64,000 nt of DNA, taken from the NCBI RefSeq assembly GCF_034190915.1, contig NW_026947503.1, positions 22,526,532-22,590,531 of the forward strand, in the 5' to 3' direction. A program made the translations under genes and the position numbers. Source of the stretch: Cavia porcellus. Lineage: Eukaryota > Chordata > Mammalia > Rodentia > Caviidae. A model generated the notes under the pieces. That model searched no databases and had not been told where the DNA came from. It saw only the letters and a program-made list of their open reading frames with translations. Shown here one piece after another: positions 11,631 through 22,375 of this stretch (the stretch's first letter is position 1; the number at the start of each line of letters is the position of its first letter).

Positions 11631-13235
11631 CTTAGCTTTGGTCTGTCACTCATGAGTATCAGCATTTTATAAATATTTAATTGCCACTTCATGAAATAAA
11701 ATTTACATGCTCTATTTTTATCTGTTTAACTGGAAAACACACAAAAAGTGAATAACTTTTAAAATAGTAATCAAATGTTAATTAACCCAAGAACTAAGTT
11801 CATGTTCACTAGAAGACCAGAGACACTCTACAAAAGATTATTTCACTAGAGAGACTTTGCCTCGCAGTGTTAGAAATTGCGTCTTGCTGTTCAGCATATT
11901 TCCTTTGCTTTCTCTTTGGGTTTTATTGCTGGAGGCAGGTGGCTCATTAAAACTTGAAAAGAGCTTCTCTAGGATTCAATTTCTGGGTTCTCTGCAGGAA
12001 CAGGCTTTGTAGAGTCTCACTGAGAATAGGCACATTGTTTGTTTCTCTTCATCATCAACAAGAAACTCACTTAAATTAATTAGCAATTATAGTTGAGGTC
12101 ATTGCAAATTCTTCTATAAGCAACACTTATTAAAGTGTTCAAGACCAGTAGATTACTGTTTAATTCCTGTTTGTTAGCTATGGATTTTCATCTTTTATTT
12201 ACAACTCAGAAAACAGAATTCTTACAGAGGGGTGAAAAATAGGGTGAGTGTTTTTTTAATAATCGGGACATATTTGGAAGATTTATTATAATATACCAAT
12301 AAAATTTAAGTATTTTACACCTGACAACTTTTTTACATTTATATGTGTATATGCATATGCAATGCAAATATAAATAGTAAAACATTTGCAAATGAACATT
12401 GAGACAAGATAAATTATGGAACAAAGGGAAGAGGAATATTTCTCTCATTGTACAGAAAATAATTTTTATAAGGAGATAGAAAGGTTAAGCATTTTGTTTG
12501 GAATCATAAAATAAATGCATAATGGATGAGTTGAGGAAAAAATTACTCCCAGACTCATTCTCTATCCTCTAATCTTGAAACTATATTTTCAGTTTTATTC
12601 TTTGACTAAGAATACTTTCATATTAGACACTACTCTTCTTAGTGAGAGAGTTAGCTCTATTCCTTGGTCATATCATCAGTTTTCTATTTAGGGACATCAT
12701 ATGCATTTGTGCAGGTGAAGACATCTTTATCTTCCCAGAGTATTCTTATTTTAGAAATTTTGCTAGATAATGAAAGATTTAGAAGAATTTCACTACTGGA
12801 GATTATTTTATACTACCAGTTGGTCTCAAAGAATCAGAAATTTAAATCTTTAACTTTTAAACTGAATATTATTAAAATGCATACACATGATTTTTAAAAT
12901 GATGCAACAGGATCTATAAAGCAAATAAGTGAATACTATCCTAACCCAAGATCTCAGAAATAAAACCTTAGAGAAAGTCATTTTTAAGGTCTTTCAGGTG
13001 GAGTTCTTTTTGCTACTCCATATAAACAAAGAAAGCACTTACATTATAAGTTCTTAACACAGATATTTTATAAAAGCTCTATAACTGATTTATAGATGCA
13101 GTTTTATCTCAGATTCTTCCCCACCATTTCAAACCAAGCAGTCTTCGTTGTGTCTATATTTTTGGTTCTTTTCTCAAGTCACTTTGAAAACTTCAAATAA
13201 TAAATTGAAACTAGTTTTTTTTTTCCTATCTAGTT
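11631..13235. other. Unassigned AT-rich DNA
   Basis: About 1.6 kb with no gene or repeat that I can name. Short open frames on both strands lack motifs. Confidence 0.4.
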
Positions 13236-13955
13236 GTTATAGGTTGAATTATATTCTTATACCATTTTTCACATTCATATGTTGAAATCCTAAATTCACT
13301 TGGATATAAATTATTTGCAAAGTAATGAAAATAAGTGAAGTTAATTAGAATCTTATAGAATTGTATTAGTCTTACAGACTTATAGACTAATCTTATAGAA
13401 TTGTATTAGTTTTTACCTTGGAATAAAGTGCTTGATACTCACAACTGAAGGAGACAAGGTTGACATGAGTTATGTTTTCAGACAATTCAATCCATGATCA
13501 GCTGACTCAAAAACATTAATATCATGGTAGAAGGACATAGTTCATGCCTAGTTCATTACTGCTTGGTTCGTGACTGTTGGGCAGGATAGCAAGGAAAGAC
13601 TGTCAGAGATGCAACGGAATGACAGAAAGCCAGATATGGACCACAAAGTCATTCCTTTGAGATTCACTTATCCACACCAGGAATGTTTTACTAATCAAGC
13701 CTTTGGCTCCCAAGAACTAACGTGATAATTAGATTTAACCAAAATAATGGCCTTAGATAAAGGGGAAATTGGGCACAGAGACACTCACACAAAGGGTAAA
13801 TGAAAGTGATGATAAGAGAAAGAGAAATGGCTCTCTACAAACAAGGAGAAAGGTCTAAAGCAGATCCATCTCAGAACTGTAAGACAATAAATTTGTGTTG
13901 CTGTAAGCCACTGAGCTTGTGGTATTTGGTTACAATATCACTAGCAAACTAGTGC
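13236..13955 (+). mobile_element. MLT1-like MaLR LTR, split by another LTR
   Basis: The 5' part (13236-13430) contains CATTCATATGTTGAAATCCT, a hallmark of MLT1 LTR starts. The 3' part (about 13742-13955) has AACTGTAAGACAATAAATTTGTG, then TAAGCCACTGAGCTTGTGGTATTTGGTTA and CTAGCAAACTAGTGCA, the family's 3' end. Between them lies unrelated LTR sequence. A 40-bp period duplication sits at 13351-13410. Confidence 0.75.
13431..13741 (-). mobile_element. Antisense MaLR LTR nested in MLT1
   Basis: It contains GACAATTCAATCCATGATCA, GATATGGACCACAAAGTCAT and GAATGTTTTACTAATCAAGCC, which resemble antisense MaLR LTR phrases also seen at 56669-57000 (AGATTCAGTCCATGGTCAGC, AGATATGGACCCCAGGGT). Edges are approximate. 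Confidence 0.55.
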
Positions 13956-14847
13956 ATTAACAATAGTTTTCAAGTATCTCTTAATTACAAACCACCACTT
14001 GTAACTGTTGGTGTCCAGGACAGGATTAATGGAGGCCATCAGCCCCTTGGCCTTCCACTGGGTTAGCGTTGGTAAGCTCTGAAAGTACATTGTCTGATTC
14101 TCTGAAGAGAAGCGCTGCTTTTACTTTTTTAAATGAATCTGTAGAAAATATTCTTAAGTAAAAATTTTACTTCCATTATTTTTATGTTCATTAAAAATCT
14201 GAGTTCAGAAAAAGTAGATGTTTATTTAATTTGAAGTGCAAGTATATATTGTTATGATTTTTTAACTAAATGCCTATCACCCTACCTGGCTCTTTCCTTC
14301 CTCCATTCACTATTGTAGAGTAACTTCACATGTGTATGTTGTTCTGTTTCAGGTGACCAATGAGCAAATGAGTTTGTAACACCATTACCAAATACTTTAA
14401 GAGATGTTTACTTGAGGACACAGAAGGGTGTCAGTTTTAAAGTTAAATTATAGAAGCAAGAAACATGAATAGATGAACAAAAGTATAAATGAAAAGTTGT
14501 AAGAGATTATACATTTTTGTCACTTCTTACATAATTATGGCAAAATGACAGCTTACCTCAGTGTTTTTTGCATATTTTATTACTCAAAGATAGCAGAAAA
14601 CTCCTTTGTGAAAATTTTCCTTTCAAATATTTGAATTTTTAACATCAAATATAAATTAGTTAATACACATGTTAGATCAATTTCCTATCCCAAAACATTT
14701 ATTTTTTATTGACACTGAAGTTTTTGGAAGGCACACCATTATAGAATTATTTTACACAAAGATATGTTTTATCTAAAATAAAATAACATCATTTGATTGA
14801 CTATTGTTACTTTTACATGCATAATACAGATGTTGAAGGCTATTAGA
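13956..14847. other. Unassigned AT-rich DNA
   Basis: No gene or repeat recognised. Confidence 0.4.
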
Positions 14848-14862
14848 AAATTGTACTTCTTA

Positions 14863-14956
14863 CCATTTTTTTTTTTTATCAGTATGGGGGATCGAACTCA
14901 CCACTGCCCGCTTGCAAAGCAGGCACTTATGTCGCTAAGCTAAATCCCCAGCTCCC
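14863..14956 (-). mobile_element. ID-like tRNA-derived SINE with 15-bp duplication
   Basis: On the minus strand the body starts GGGAGCTGGGGATTTAGCTT, with an A box near its start and a B box with GTTCGATCCC, and ends in an A tail. The perfect 15-bp duplication AAATTGTACTTCTTA lies at 14848-14862 and 14957-14971, which shows L1-type target-primed insertion. Confidence 0.92.
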
Positions 14957-14971
14957 AAATTGTACTTCTTA

Positions 14972-16243
14972 ATGAGAAAGTTTTTATTAGAATATTTTCA
15001 TTTGATTTTTGGATTAATTCCTCAATATACATTTAAGAAATCCTTTTACCACTTATTAACATATCCTATTTAAAACACATTTCTCCGCTTTGGTCATTTT
15101 ATATTGTCATTTTTATTTAATTCAAAATCTTATCCCTCCTGCTGAAAAAAGCAATGAATGTTAGCTTTTTAAAATTTCTCTTAACCTTTGAACACTCAGG
15201 TTTTTGCAAAATATAGAAGCATTTTTCCATTTAAAACACTGATCCACATTCTGAAATATATGAGAATATGAAAGACTAAAATTTGAAAGACTTTAAAATG
15301 TAACAGTGAAATGCACAGAAGAATGTAGTGTCATAAATAATGAAGATATTAAATCTTTAATCTAGTACTCTCTCTCCCTAAAGTGTCCAGAATCTTGTTG
15401 AAACTGTCTTATTCAAGTGTAGAATTAGAAATTCAGTTTGAACATCTCTCTTTTTTTTTTTTTTTTCTTAAGAGCCATAAAGAGATGTATTAGGCAGAAA
15501 GTTAGAAGTACACAGTTAAAGAATTAGTGAGAGAGGGGCGTATTATTTCCTGGAACTGAAAATAATATGTTTGCCTTGAGATGGTAGAAGCTATAGAAAG
15601 TTTCATCTTGTCTCTTGGTTTACTGGAAAGGCATGGCCTAACCACAGAAAGATAACCATCCATTGATAGCAGTTGTTCATCTGTTCATGTTTCCTGCTTC
15701 AATAATTCTTTATAATTTTTTTTTATTTTAAAGAGAATAAAACAAAACAAAGCAGAACAAAGTAGAGCAGTGTAAAACAATGCAAATAACACAGGATTTC
15801 AGAAAGACTTGCTTCCATAATTTTACTTTAAAAAGAGAGTTCAGATTATCACGTATGTCCCTGCCAACTCGTCTGCAGTCCGTATCTTCTCTTGTGCTGA
15901 CTGGTTCTATTGCCTTTCACACTCTTGCCCATCCTGTATTCTCTATCCTATGTATCACCCTCCTCAGGAGTGAAGGAAGATCTCTCCCCTGTGAGAAAAG
16001 ATCACTGTCTCCCTCCAGACTAAAGAAGGGCTAACACATGAGTGTTTTAGCCTTGATCTTGGTGGAGAGCACTGCATCTTTGCATCTCTAGAATCTTCTA
16101 ACTTCAATTATTTGTGTTGTTATTTTTATTTCCATTGTGTTCTCTATCATTTCCATCCTGTCTATGTATTCAAATGCTCAAACTTCAACCTTAATTAGCA
16201 TACAAAATTGTCACACCACACAGCACTCCCCCACATGTGTACA

Positions 16244-16245
<2 letters not shown>
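14972..16245. other. Unassigned DNA
   Basis: No gene. Frames around 15780-16034 have no motif. A poly(T) tract is at 15452-15467. Confidence 0.4.

Positions 16246-16290
<45 letters not shown>
16246..16290. repeat. (CA)n microsatellite
   Basis: Uninterrupted AC dinucleotides. Frames reading through it as Thr-His repeats are not genes. Confidence 0.97.
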
Positions 16291-16295
<5 letters not shown>

Positions 16296-16412
16296 CATTC
16301 AAGCTTCTGTCTTGTTCTGTATCTCACTCTCACTACTTGTGTTCTGAAGACCTAACTACAGGTATTAATGTAATTTTTTCACTACTTTTCCTCTTTTAAG
16401 ATTTCTAAATTT

Positions 16413-16500
16413 GAGGGCTGGGCATACAGCTCAGTGGCGTACCTCCCTGGCAAGTACAAGGTCCTGAATTTGACACTCGGTTAAAGAAAAACAAAAAAGA
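16413..16500 (+). mobile_element. ID-like SINE, diverged
   Basis: It runs AGGGCTGGGCATACAGCTCA, GTGGCGTACC, CAAGTACAAGGTCCTGAATT, then an A-rich tail AAAGAAAAACAAAAAAGA. The B box is mutated, so this is an older copy. Confidence 0.75.
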
Positions 16501-17251
16501 ATATATATATCCTTATGACTTTGCAACTCCTCTTGATTCCCTAATAGCAAAACTTTCTCACTCCTCTTTCTCTTTCAAGCTTGGAGGATTTCACAGTGCT
16601 GACTCAAATGGTCACTTTCTTGGTACATGTGGACAGGCTTGCAACTAAAGCCTTTCGTCTTGGCATGGAAAGTCAGAAGCAATTGTGAGATCACTAAAAA
16701 TGTGTTATAAAGATCAGTTCTTCTAATTGCCGCCGTAACCCTCTGAACACACCTCTTTAATTTATATTGCTCACCATGCTCTTGTTCTCAAAGATATTTT
16801 AATTTAAAGGGAGCAGAAAAGACTGAAATACTTCCAGTTAGATGTGAGATTGGATATCTATATTTTGAGTTTCCTTTTTGTTTTACATTGATTTTGTGTC
16901 CCTGTTCACACTAGTTGTAATACTCCTATCTTCCCAATTAAAAACATAAAAGCAGAATATTGTGTATAGGAAAAATATGTATGTAAAATCTAAAAATGTT
17001 ATAACACTTTAATCAGTTTTTCCTAGTTAAGTTCATTTTATAATTCTTTTGGAACCAATTGCTTATTTCCATTTATAAACCGATTTATATGAAGAGCATG
17101 CTTAGGGAAATAGAAATTTTTTGGACTCATAGTCTCAGTTAAATTTACCCATTAAACACTTAAAATCATGTCATCCATGAAACACATTCTGTAGACTTAG
17201 TATATTTCTATTTACTGTGCAGAACACTGAAATACTCTGCTCACTTTTTTT
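16501..17251. other. Unassigned DNA
   Basis: Nothing recognised. Confidence 0.4.
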
Positions 17252-17325
17252 TCTTCCTTCCTTCCTTCCTTCCTTCCTTCCTTCCTTCCTTCCTTCCTTC
17301 TTTCCTTCCTTCCTTCCTTCTTTCT
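17252..17325. repeat. (TTCC)n microsatellite
   Basis: CTTC repeats with a few TTTC variants. It adjoins an antisense B1 piece and probably grew from its tail. Confidence 0.95.
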
Positions 17326-17402
17326 GGGACAGGACCTCACTATATAGCCCATGGTGACCTTGAACTAGCTATTTTCCTGCCTCAGTCTTGCTCATCTATT
17401 AG
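17326..17402 (-). mobile_element. B1-like SINE fragment, antisense
   Basis: GGGACAGGACCTCACTATAT, AGCCCATGGTGACCTTGAAC and CTGCCTCAGTCTTGCTCATC are antisense 7SL/B1 phrases. Only the 3' half of the SINE is present. Confidence 0.8.
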
Positions 17403-20098
17403 TGGCTTTCTGTTGCCTAAATGTGTTGTGGTCTGTTCTTTCTCTTGTCTTACTGGAGACTTATGTTCTTCATCCACAACCTCAAAAACTTAACTTCTCC
17501 CAGCATGCTAAGGTGGGAAGGTAGAGGTTGATTGCAAGTGTTCTAAAGTTATCTTCTGCTATCTGAAAAGATATCATAGGGCTGACTGCCCCTGTTCTCT
17601 TTTGAATGTATTATCTTCCTTACCACCTTCCTCTAAATTGCAAGCTCCAGAAACAGAGCTTTATACTAACTTTGGAAAGTGAATATAGGTCACTAACACA
17701 GCAGGGCCATGTACCACAATTTGTCCATCAACCTGGCTCATTTTGTGTTCTAATTTCGGTAAGAGGGTGCTGATTCTTTTCTAAGTGGTAATTGCATCTG
17801 CAGTACTAAAACCCTTCTGCATGCCTGGAAAATCACACTCACTATCAACTTGCAATCATTTCCTACCAGGCTTTGAAATAGCTTCTATGAGCTTTCAGGT
17901 CTTAACCTTCAGAATGAATCCCTTGGTCTCTTCTACAGAGGTAGTTTTCAGCCTCCTGGAGGCATGCTGTTACTGTCAGCGGGAGACTAGTCATAAGTTG
18001 GGCAAAGACAATGTCCTGTATTGCACTCTAGAGCTCTGGGGAGCATTTTCACATACTGCCCAGTATCTTTGAAACCATCATTTAGCCCTGAAAGTATCAA
18101 TGAAAAAGTGTTACATTTGGAAATCTAAGTTTAAGTCCACTGATCATGTATAAATTTTATGTTAGTAAAATTTTTTGAATCTGTATGAGACAGAAAATTC
18201 ATAGCTGCAGCTTTCTTCTTGCCTGCATATACTAGTGCAAAGGAAAACAATACTGCTTTTCATATCATAAGCAAGACTGTGCAGCAGTTCACCAGTATGT
18301 CTTAACTGACATTTCCTATTTTAAGTTTAAAATTTTATTTTGATTTAATGCTTGGATTTAAATAAATTAAAATCAATTCAATGTTCATTTTCTCTTTTAA
18401 AACTATTAATGCTTTTAAAACTATACCTTTAATCCATCCCCCACGACTATCTCTAGTTTCTGGTGTACTGATATGAATTAATGTTTGTATAATGAATGAA
18501 TATGTGAATGAAGGGATTGTTTAATAATTTTTAAAGAATTTAAACTAGAAAGTCTATTTTGAAAATTAATTACTGAAGAAAGATTGAATATGGATAATTA
18601 GAACGTAAATGAAAATGAAACAGATGAGCAATGAACAGGTTATAACTTTTAAAAAGAGTTTTGCATAAAAATAATTTAGTAGACAATGAAAGACTCCTAT
18701 TCTACTTTAGAAAATAAAAGGAACTAGGGGAAAAAAGGAAAATAAAGATGCTAGTTTTAATAGAAAATAGGAAATTCAAGAATAGCTGAGAAATAAAGAA
18801 GCTTTGGTCTTAGGAATCTTAATCTGCCCTCTCCCCACTTTGAATTGGGGTTTGCAACCAAGAGAGCCAATTTAATGATTTATCATTGATTGTAACTGAA
18901 CATGATGGAAAATCCTAAGATAAAAGTTATAGGTAAGAGAGAGATAGAATGTGTTTTTAAGGGCTGCAGTACACATTGTTTAGGCTTTTGAAAGAGAGAG
19001 AGAGAGCAGAATCAGGGAACTGGGATACTGCGGGGTACTAGAAACAGGTTGAAGGAAGATTGTTAATGGAGCCTCAAAGAAAGGGCCACAGTGACAACCT
19101 TCATTATTATCCAGGTCCCTATTTGAGGTACTAGAGTACATATTTTTGAGAGAAGTAAACTTCAAAGTATTGTATGTAGGTGGAACATCATCTCTCACAT
19201 TCTAGATAATTGTCTAATAAAGCTGAATCTTCATCACAGAATTCATATTACATTCTTTGAGATCTGACACATATTCATTGAAAGAGGATTTTCTAACAAC
19301 ACTGTAATGGTAATAACTGTGACTTACTTATTCTCAAAACTTTTAAAGCTTTCTCTGTTTCTTCCCTGTGAACTCAACAACTTACAGAGTCAATCTGAGG
19401 GCATCTTCAGCTGTAGTCATTAGCAGAAAAAGCAAGGTTCCTGTTTCATATGGAAACACATTTCTTATCCCTCTCTCCATGACCTTGTCTGATATATAAT
19501 ATGCTCTCAATAAAAAAGCTAAATGAAAGTAGGAAATGGCCTGTAATTAATGTGTGATAAGTCTTTGCCATGTCCTTGGAAAGAGAAATTTTTTCAAAAC
19601 TTTGATAGAAACACTGTTTATGTAATAAGGTTGATTTTTTAACCTCTGTGAACCATGGTTGAATAGTAAATCACTGAAGGTGAAAAGAAAGCTATAAATA
19701 TTTTGGAAAAAAGCCAAAAATATTAAAGAAAGCTTAGCTTAGCAGCCAATTTTCCTTGGCAGGATTGCTTCCATCAAAATGCAGATTTAGAGGCAAGTCA
19801 CATAGAATTGTAATGATTACAGCTCCCCAATCTCTTCAACAGAACTGTTAACTAAGTAATTATTTAATCAGTATTTAACAAGCAGTTATTTTTTCCAATT
19901 CCTTGTCCTGGACACTAAGATTCAACGTCAATGAGCTTATGTCAATTTTCTCATAAATCATTTCAAGGTCTAACAAAGACTCTGTGAATACTTGTAATGT
20001 AACTTTAGTCTTGTATACATTTTATTTGTGCTACATATAAGTGCTGAAATTATTGTGCAAATAATTTAGTTTGCAAATAAATTAGTTCTTGATTACTT
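17403..20098. other. Unassigned AT-rich DNA
   Basis: About 2.7 kb without a gene or a repeat I can name. Frames of 95 codons (17785-18072, plus) and 72 codons (18980-19198, minus) show no domain. Ancient repeats beyond recognition by eye are likely. Confidence 0.4.
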
Positions 20099-20107
20099 CA
20101 AAATCTA

Positions 20108-20207
20108 ATTTTTTAAAATTTTTTATTATTTTGGTACTGGGGATTAAACTCATATCTTCGTGCTTGCTGGGCTAGTGCTATATTGCTGAGCTAAATCTCC
20201 AGCTCCA
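20108..20207 (-). mobile_element. ID-like SINE, antisense
   Basis: Read on the minus strand it starts GGAGCTGGAGATTTAGCTCA and carries a B box region near GAGTTTAATCCCC, followed by an A/T-rich tail. The flanks CAAAATCTAAT (20098-20108) and CAAAATTTAAT (20205-20215) suggest a duplication with one change. Confidence 0.85.
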
Positions 20208-20215
20208 AAATTTAA

Positions 20216-20418
20216 TTATTGTGAGTTCACATTCTGTACTCCTTTAATTTTAAGTGTTACTTGTTATCTGTCTATCTTCCTGTCATGTGTATACATAAAT
20301 GACTACCTCGTCTAGGAACAGGGAATAAAAAGAGGGAGAGAACTGGGAGAGGTGCCAGGCACACAGTTACCAGGAAAGCCAGGTTCCCTCATCCACCTGA
20401 CAAAATGTAAAGGTATTA
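20216..20418. other. Short unassigned stretch
   Basis: Nothing recognised. Confidence 0.4.
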
Positions 20419-20432
20419 AGAGACAACCGCCT

Positions 20433-20523
20433 GGGCTGGGAAATTAGCTCAGCGGCATAAGCACCTGCCTTGCAAGTAGGCTGTCGTGAGTTCGATCCCC
20501 AGTACTGATAAAAAAGAAAAAGA

Positions 20524-20570
<47 letters not shown>
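20433..20570 (+). mobile_element. ID-like SINE with a tail turned into (GA)n
   Basis: GGGCTGGGAAATTAGCTCAG opens the tRNA-like body; the B box GAGTTCGATCCCCAG is intact. The A tail (AAAAAAGAAAAAGACAAAG) passes into about 49 bases of GA (20527-20575). Imperfect 14-bp flanks AGAGACAACCGCCT (20419-20432) and AGAGAGAACCACCT (near 20569-20582) fit a target duplication. This is one of the least diverged SINEs in the window. Confidence 0.9.
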
Positions 20571-20577
<7 letters not shown>

Positions 20578-20582
20578 CACCT

Positions 20583-20940
20583 AAAGACTCTTATTTAATA
20601 TGTAAATACACACATACACACACCTTTATAAGTATACATGTATGTATGTTGTCACTTTAGCATCAGTATAATATGCCAGATACACACTTATACATATGTC
20701 CCTTTTACTCAATAATTACATATATATCTCTGCCTTCCTAATAGGCTCCCTTTCACTTATTACAAAGAAACAAAAAGAAACGAAATGGCCAGAAGGACTA
20801 GATTAGGATCAAATACAGTCAAGGGAATAGATCAGACATTGAAAAGCACCTACTTTAGAGATGGGAAAGACACTAGTCTCCAATAAAAGATAAAAGCTCC
20901 AAATGTTACAGGGGAAATAAACGTAACTTCCATCCTGATC
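20583..20940. other. Unassigned DNA
   Basis: Nothing recognised. Confidence 0.4.
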
Positions 20941-20959
20941 GGTGTTCAAATGTTGAATT

Positions 20960-21700
20960 CATGTCCCCAAAGCTGAAGAATGAATTCTAAGGAATGACAG
21001 GGGTTAAGAGTAGGAAAATCTGTTGGGGAAAAGGAATAAAGATAGGAATAGTTCCTGAGAGACAGGAGGGGTCCTGAATGGGTTGCTAAGGAGCCCACTT
21101 CTGAAAGAAAGTTATATACAGTGAATCACAAAGTGGGTACAATGTGGTTCAAAACTATGTTCAACCAATAAGAACACAAGTGTAACAATTTAGGTAATAT
21201 TGATACAATGGGGAAGCAGATAATGTAGCAAGTGTACATGGATGACATCATTAACCTTGATCAATAATTGATAGTCTTAGTCTTGTCTTTAGTCTTAATG
21301 TTAGTTTTGGTCTTAGTCTAAATCTTAGTCTTAGTACATGGTAGAAGATAGTCCCATCCCTAATGAGATAATGGTTTATTTATTCAAGAAATACCAAAAG
21401 GGTGTTACCAATATCTCAAGCTTCCATTTATCCCTTGGGAAAGTATGTAAATCTGGCCATTGGGATTTTAAACTTCAAATGTACCTCAAGCCACATTTTT
21501 GATGTTCTGATCTTCTGCACTGACTACCTTAAGAGCCTGCCCTTGTCTGACTACCAAGAGTATTTCTACTTAATTTATCATATAAAATACTACCACCTCA
21601 CTGTATCTGCCTGTCTTCTTTCCTGGGAGCTGCATTTTCAGCAGAGCAGTGGCATGGTGTGACATGGTGGGGTGAGCACTTAATCTCTGGGCAAAACAGT
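20960..21700 (-). mobile_element. ERV LTR remnant (same family as 27295 and 30721)
   Basis: It shares ordered phrases with the other two copies: CTGAGAGACAGGAGGGGTCC, GGGTTGCTAAGGAG, TTCAACCAATAAGA, ATGGGGAAGCAGATAATGTAGC and, further right, CTGACTACCAAGAGTATTTC. The orientation follows the copies with poly(A) signals. A run of GTCTTA-like units at 21271-21335 is a private expansion. Edges are approximate. Confidence 0.65.
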
Positions 21701-21734
21701 AGCCTTCTTTCAGTTGTAATGTAGATTGAAAAAC

Positions 21735-22120
21735 ACATTCATTCATTTACTCACTCACTTAATAAATATTTTTTGCAACCTCATACGGGCTAGTTGCTCT
21801 GCTAAGTTCTAAATGAACAAAGCTCCATGGTCTTTAGCAGCATGAAGTTTGCAGTTCAAGGGGGAGAGGAGAGCACTGAATATGGGGTGAGTATGTATGT
21901 TTTGAGGTAGTTAAAAATTGTATTATGTGCCATGTAAAGAAAGAATGAAAAAGCTGTGAAACAATTAAAATGGTAACTTTTAGAAAAAATAGTCAGAAAA
22001 AAATCCTTCAAAGGAAATTGTGAGAAGAAACCAGACAAGTAGATCAGAGGAAGCAGTGTTCCCATCTGGGGACAGACACCTGGACAGGATGGAATGGAAT
22101 AACGTGGCTCGTTCAAGGAG
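21735..22120 (+). repeat. Ancient mammalian interspersed repeat
   Basis: CATTCATTCATTTACTCACT followed by AATAAATATTTTTTGCAACC, GCTAAGTTCT and later TTCAAGGAGCAGAG match a very common old mammalian repeat that begins with a variant of AATAAATATTTATTGAGCAC. I cannot name the class with certainty. Confidence 0.5.
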
Positions 22121-22229
22121 CAGAGATGAATTCAGTGTAGTAGAAAGGTATTAACAAGTTAAAACCCAAAACTATGATAATAGTAATGGACCTTTTAATA
22201 TGCATATCATGCATGATCTGAACCGTTTT

Positions 22230-22375
22230 GTATGTCTTAGTTTATTTGATTGTAACAAAATTCTGTAGGAGTATATTATCATTCTCTCCATTTCACAAAT
22301 AAGAGAAACTAAGTCAGAGGAAAAGAAATAACTTGTAGAGATTAAAACTGAAACATACTGAAGTTAGGCTATTTG
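22230..22375 (-). mobile_element. MIR SINE remnant, antisense
   Basis: The order TTATCATTCTCTCCATTTCA, CAAATAAGAGAAACTAAGTC and AGAAATAACTTG is that of antisense MIR core sequence (consensus ATTTTACAGATGAGGAAACTGAG). Confidence 0.7.

Noticed and set aside
14863..14956. A possible tRNA gene (A and B box, GTTCGATCC)
   Set aside because: The body does not fold as a full tRNA by eye, ends in an A tail and has a 15-bp target duplication. It is a tRNA-derived SINE, as are the similar sequences at 20433, 32311, 42159, 58125 and 58328.
16137..16399. Plus-strand frames with Thr-His repeats
   Set aside because: They read through a CA microsatellite; no protein family.
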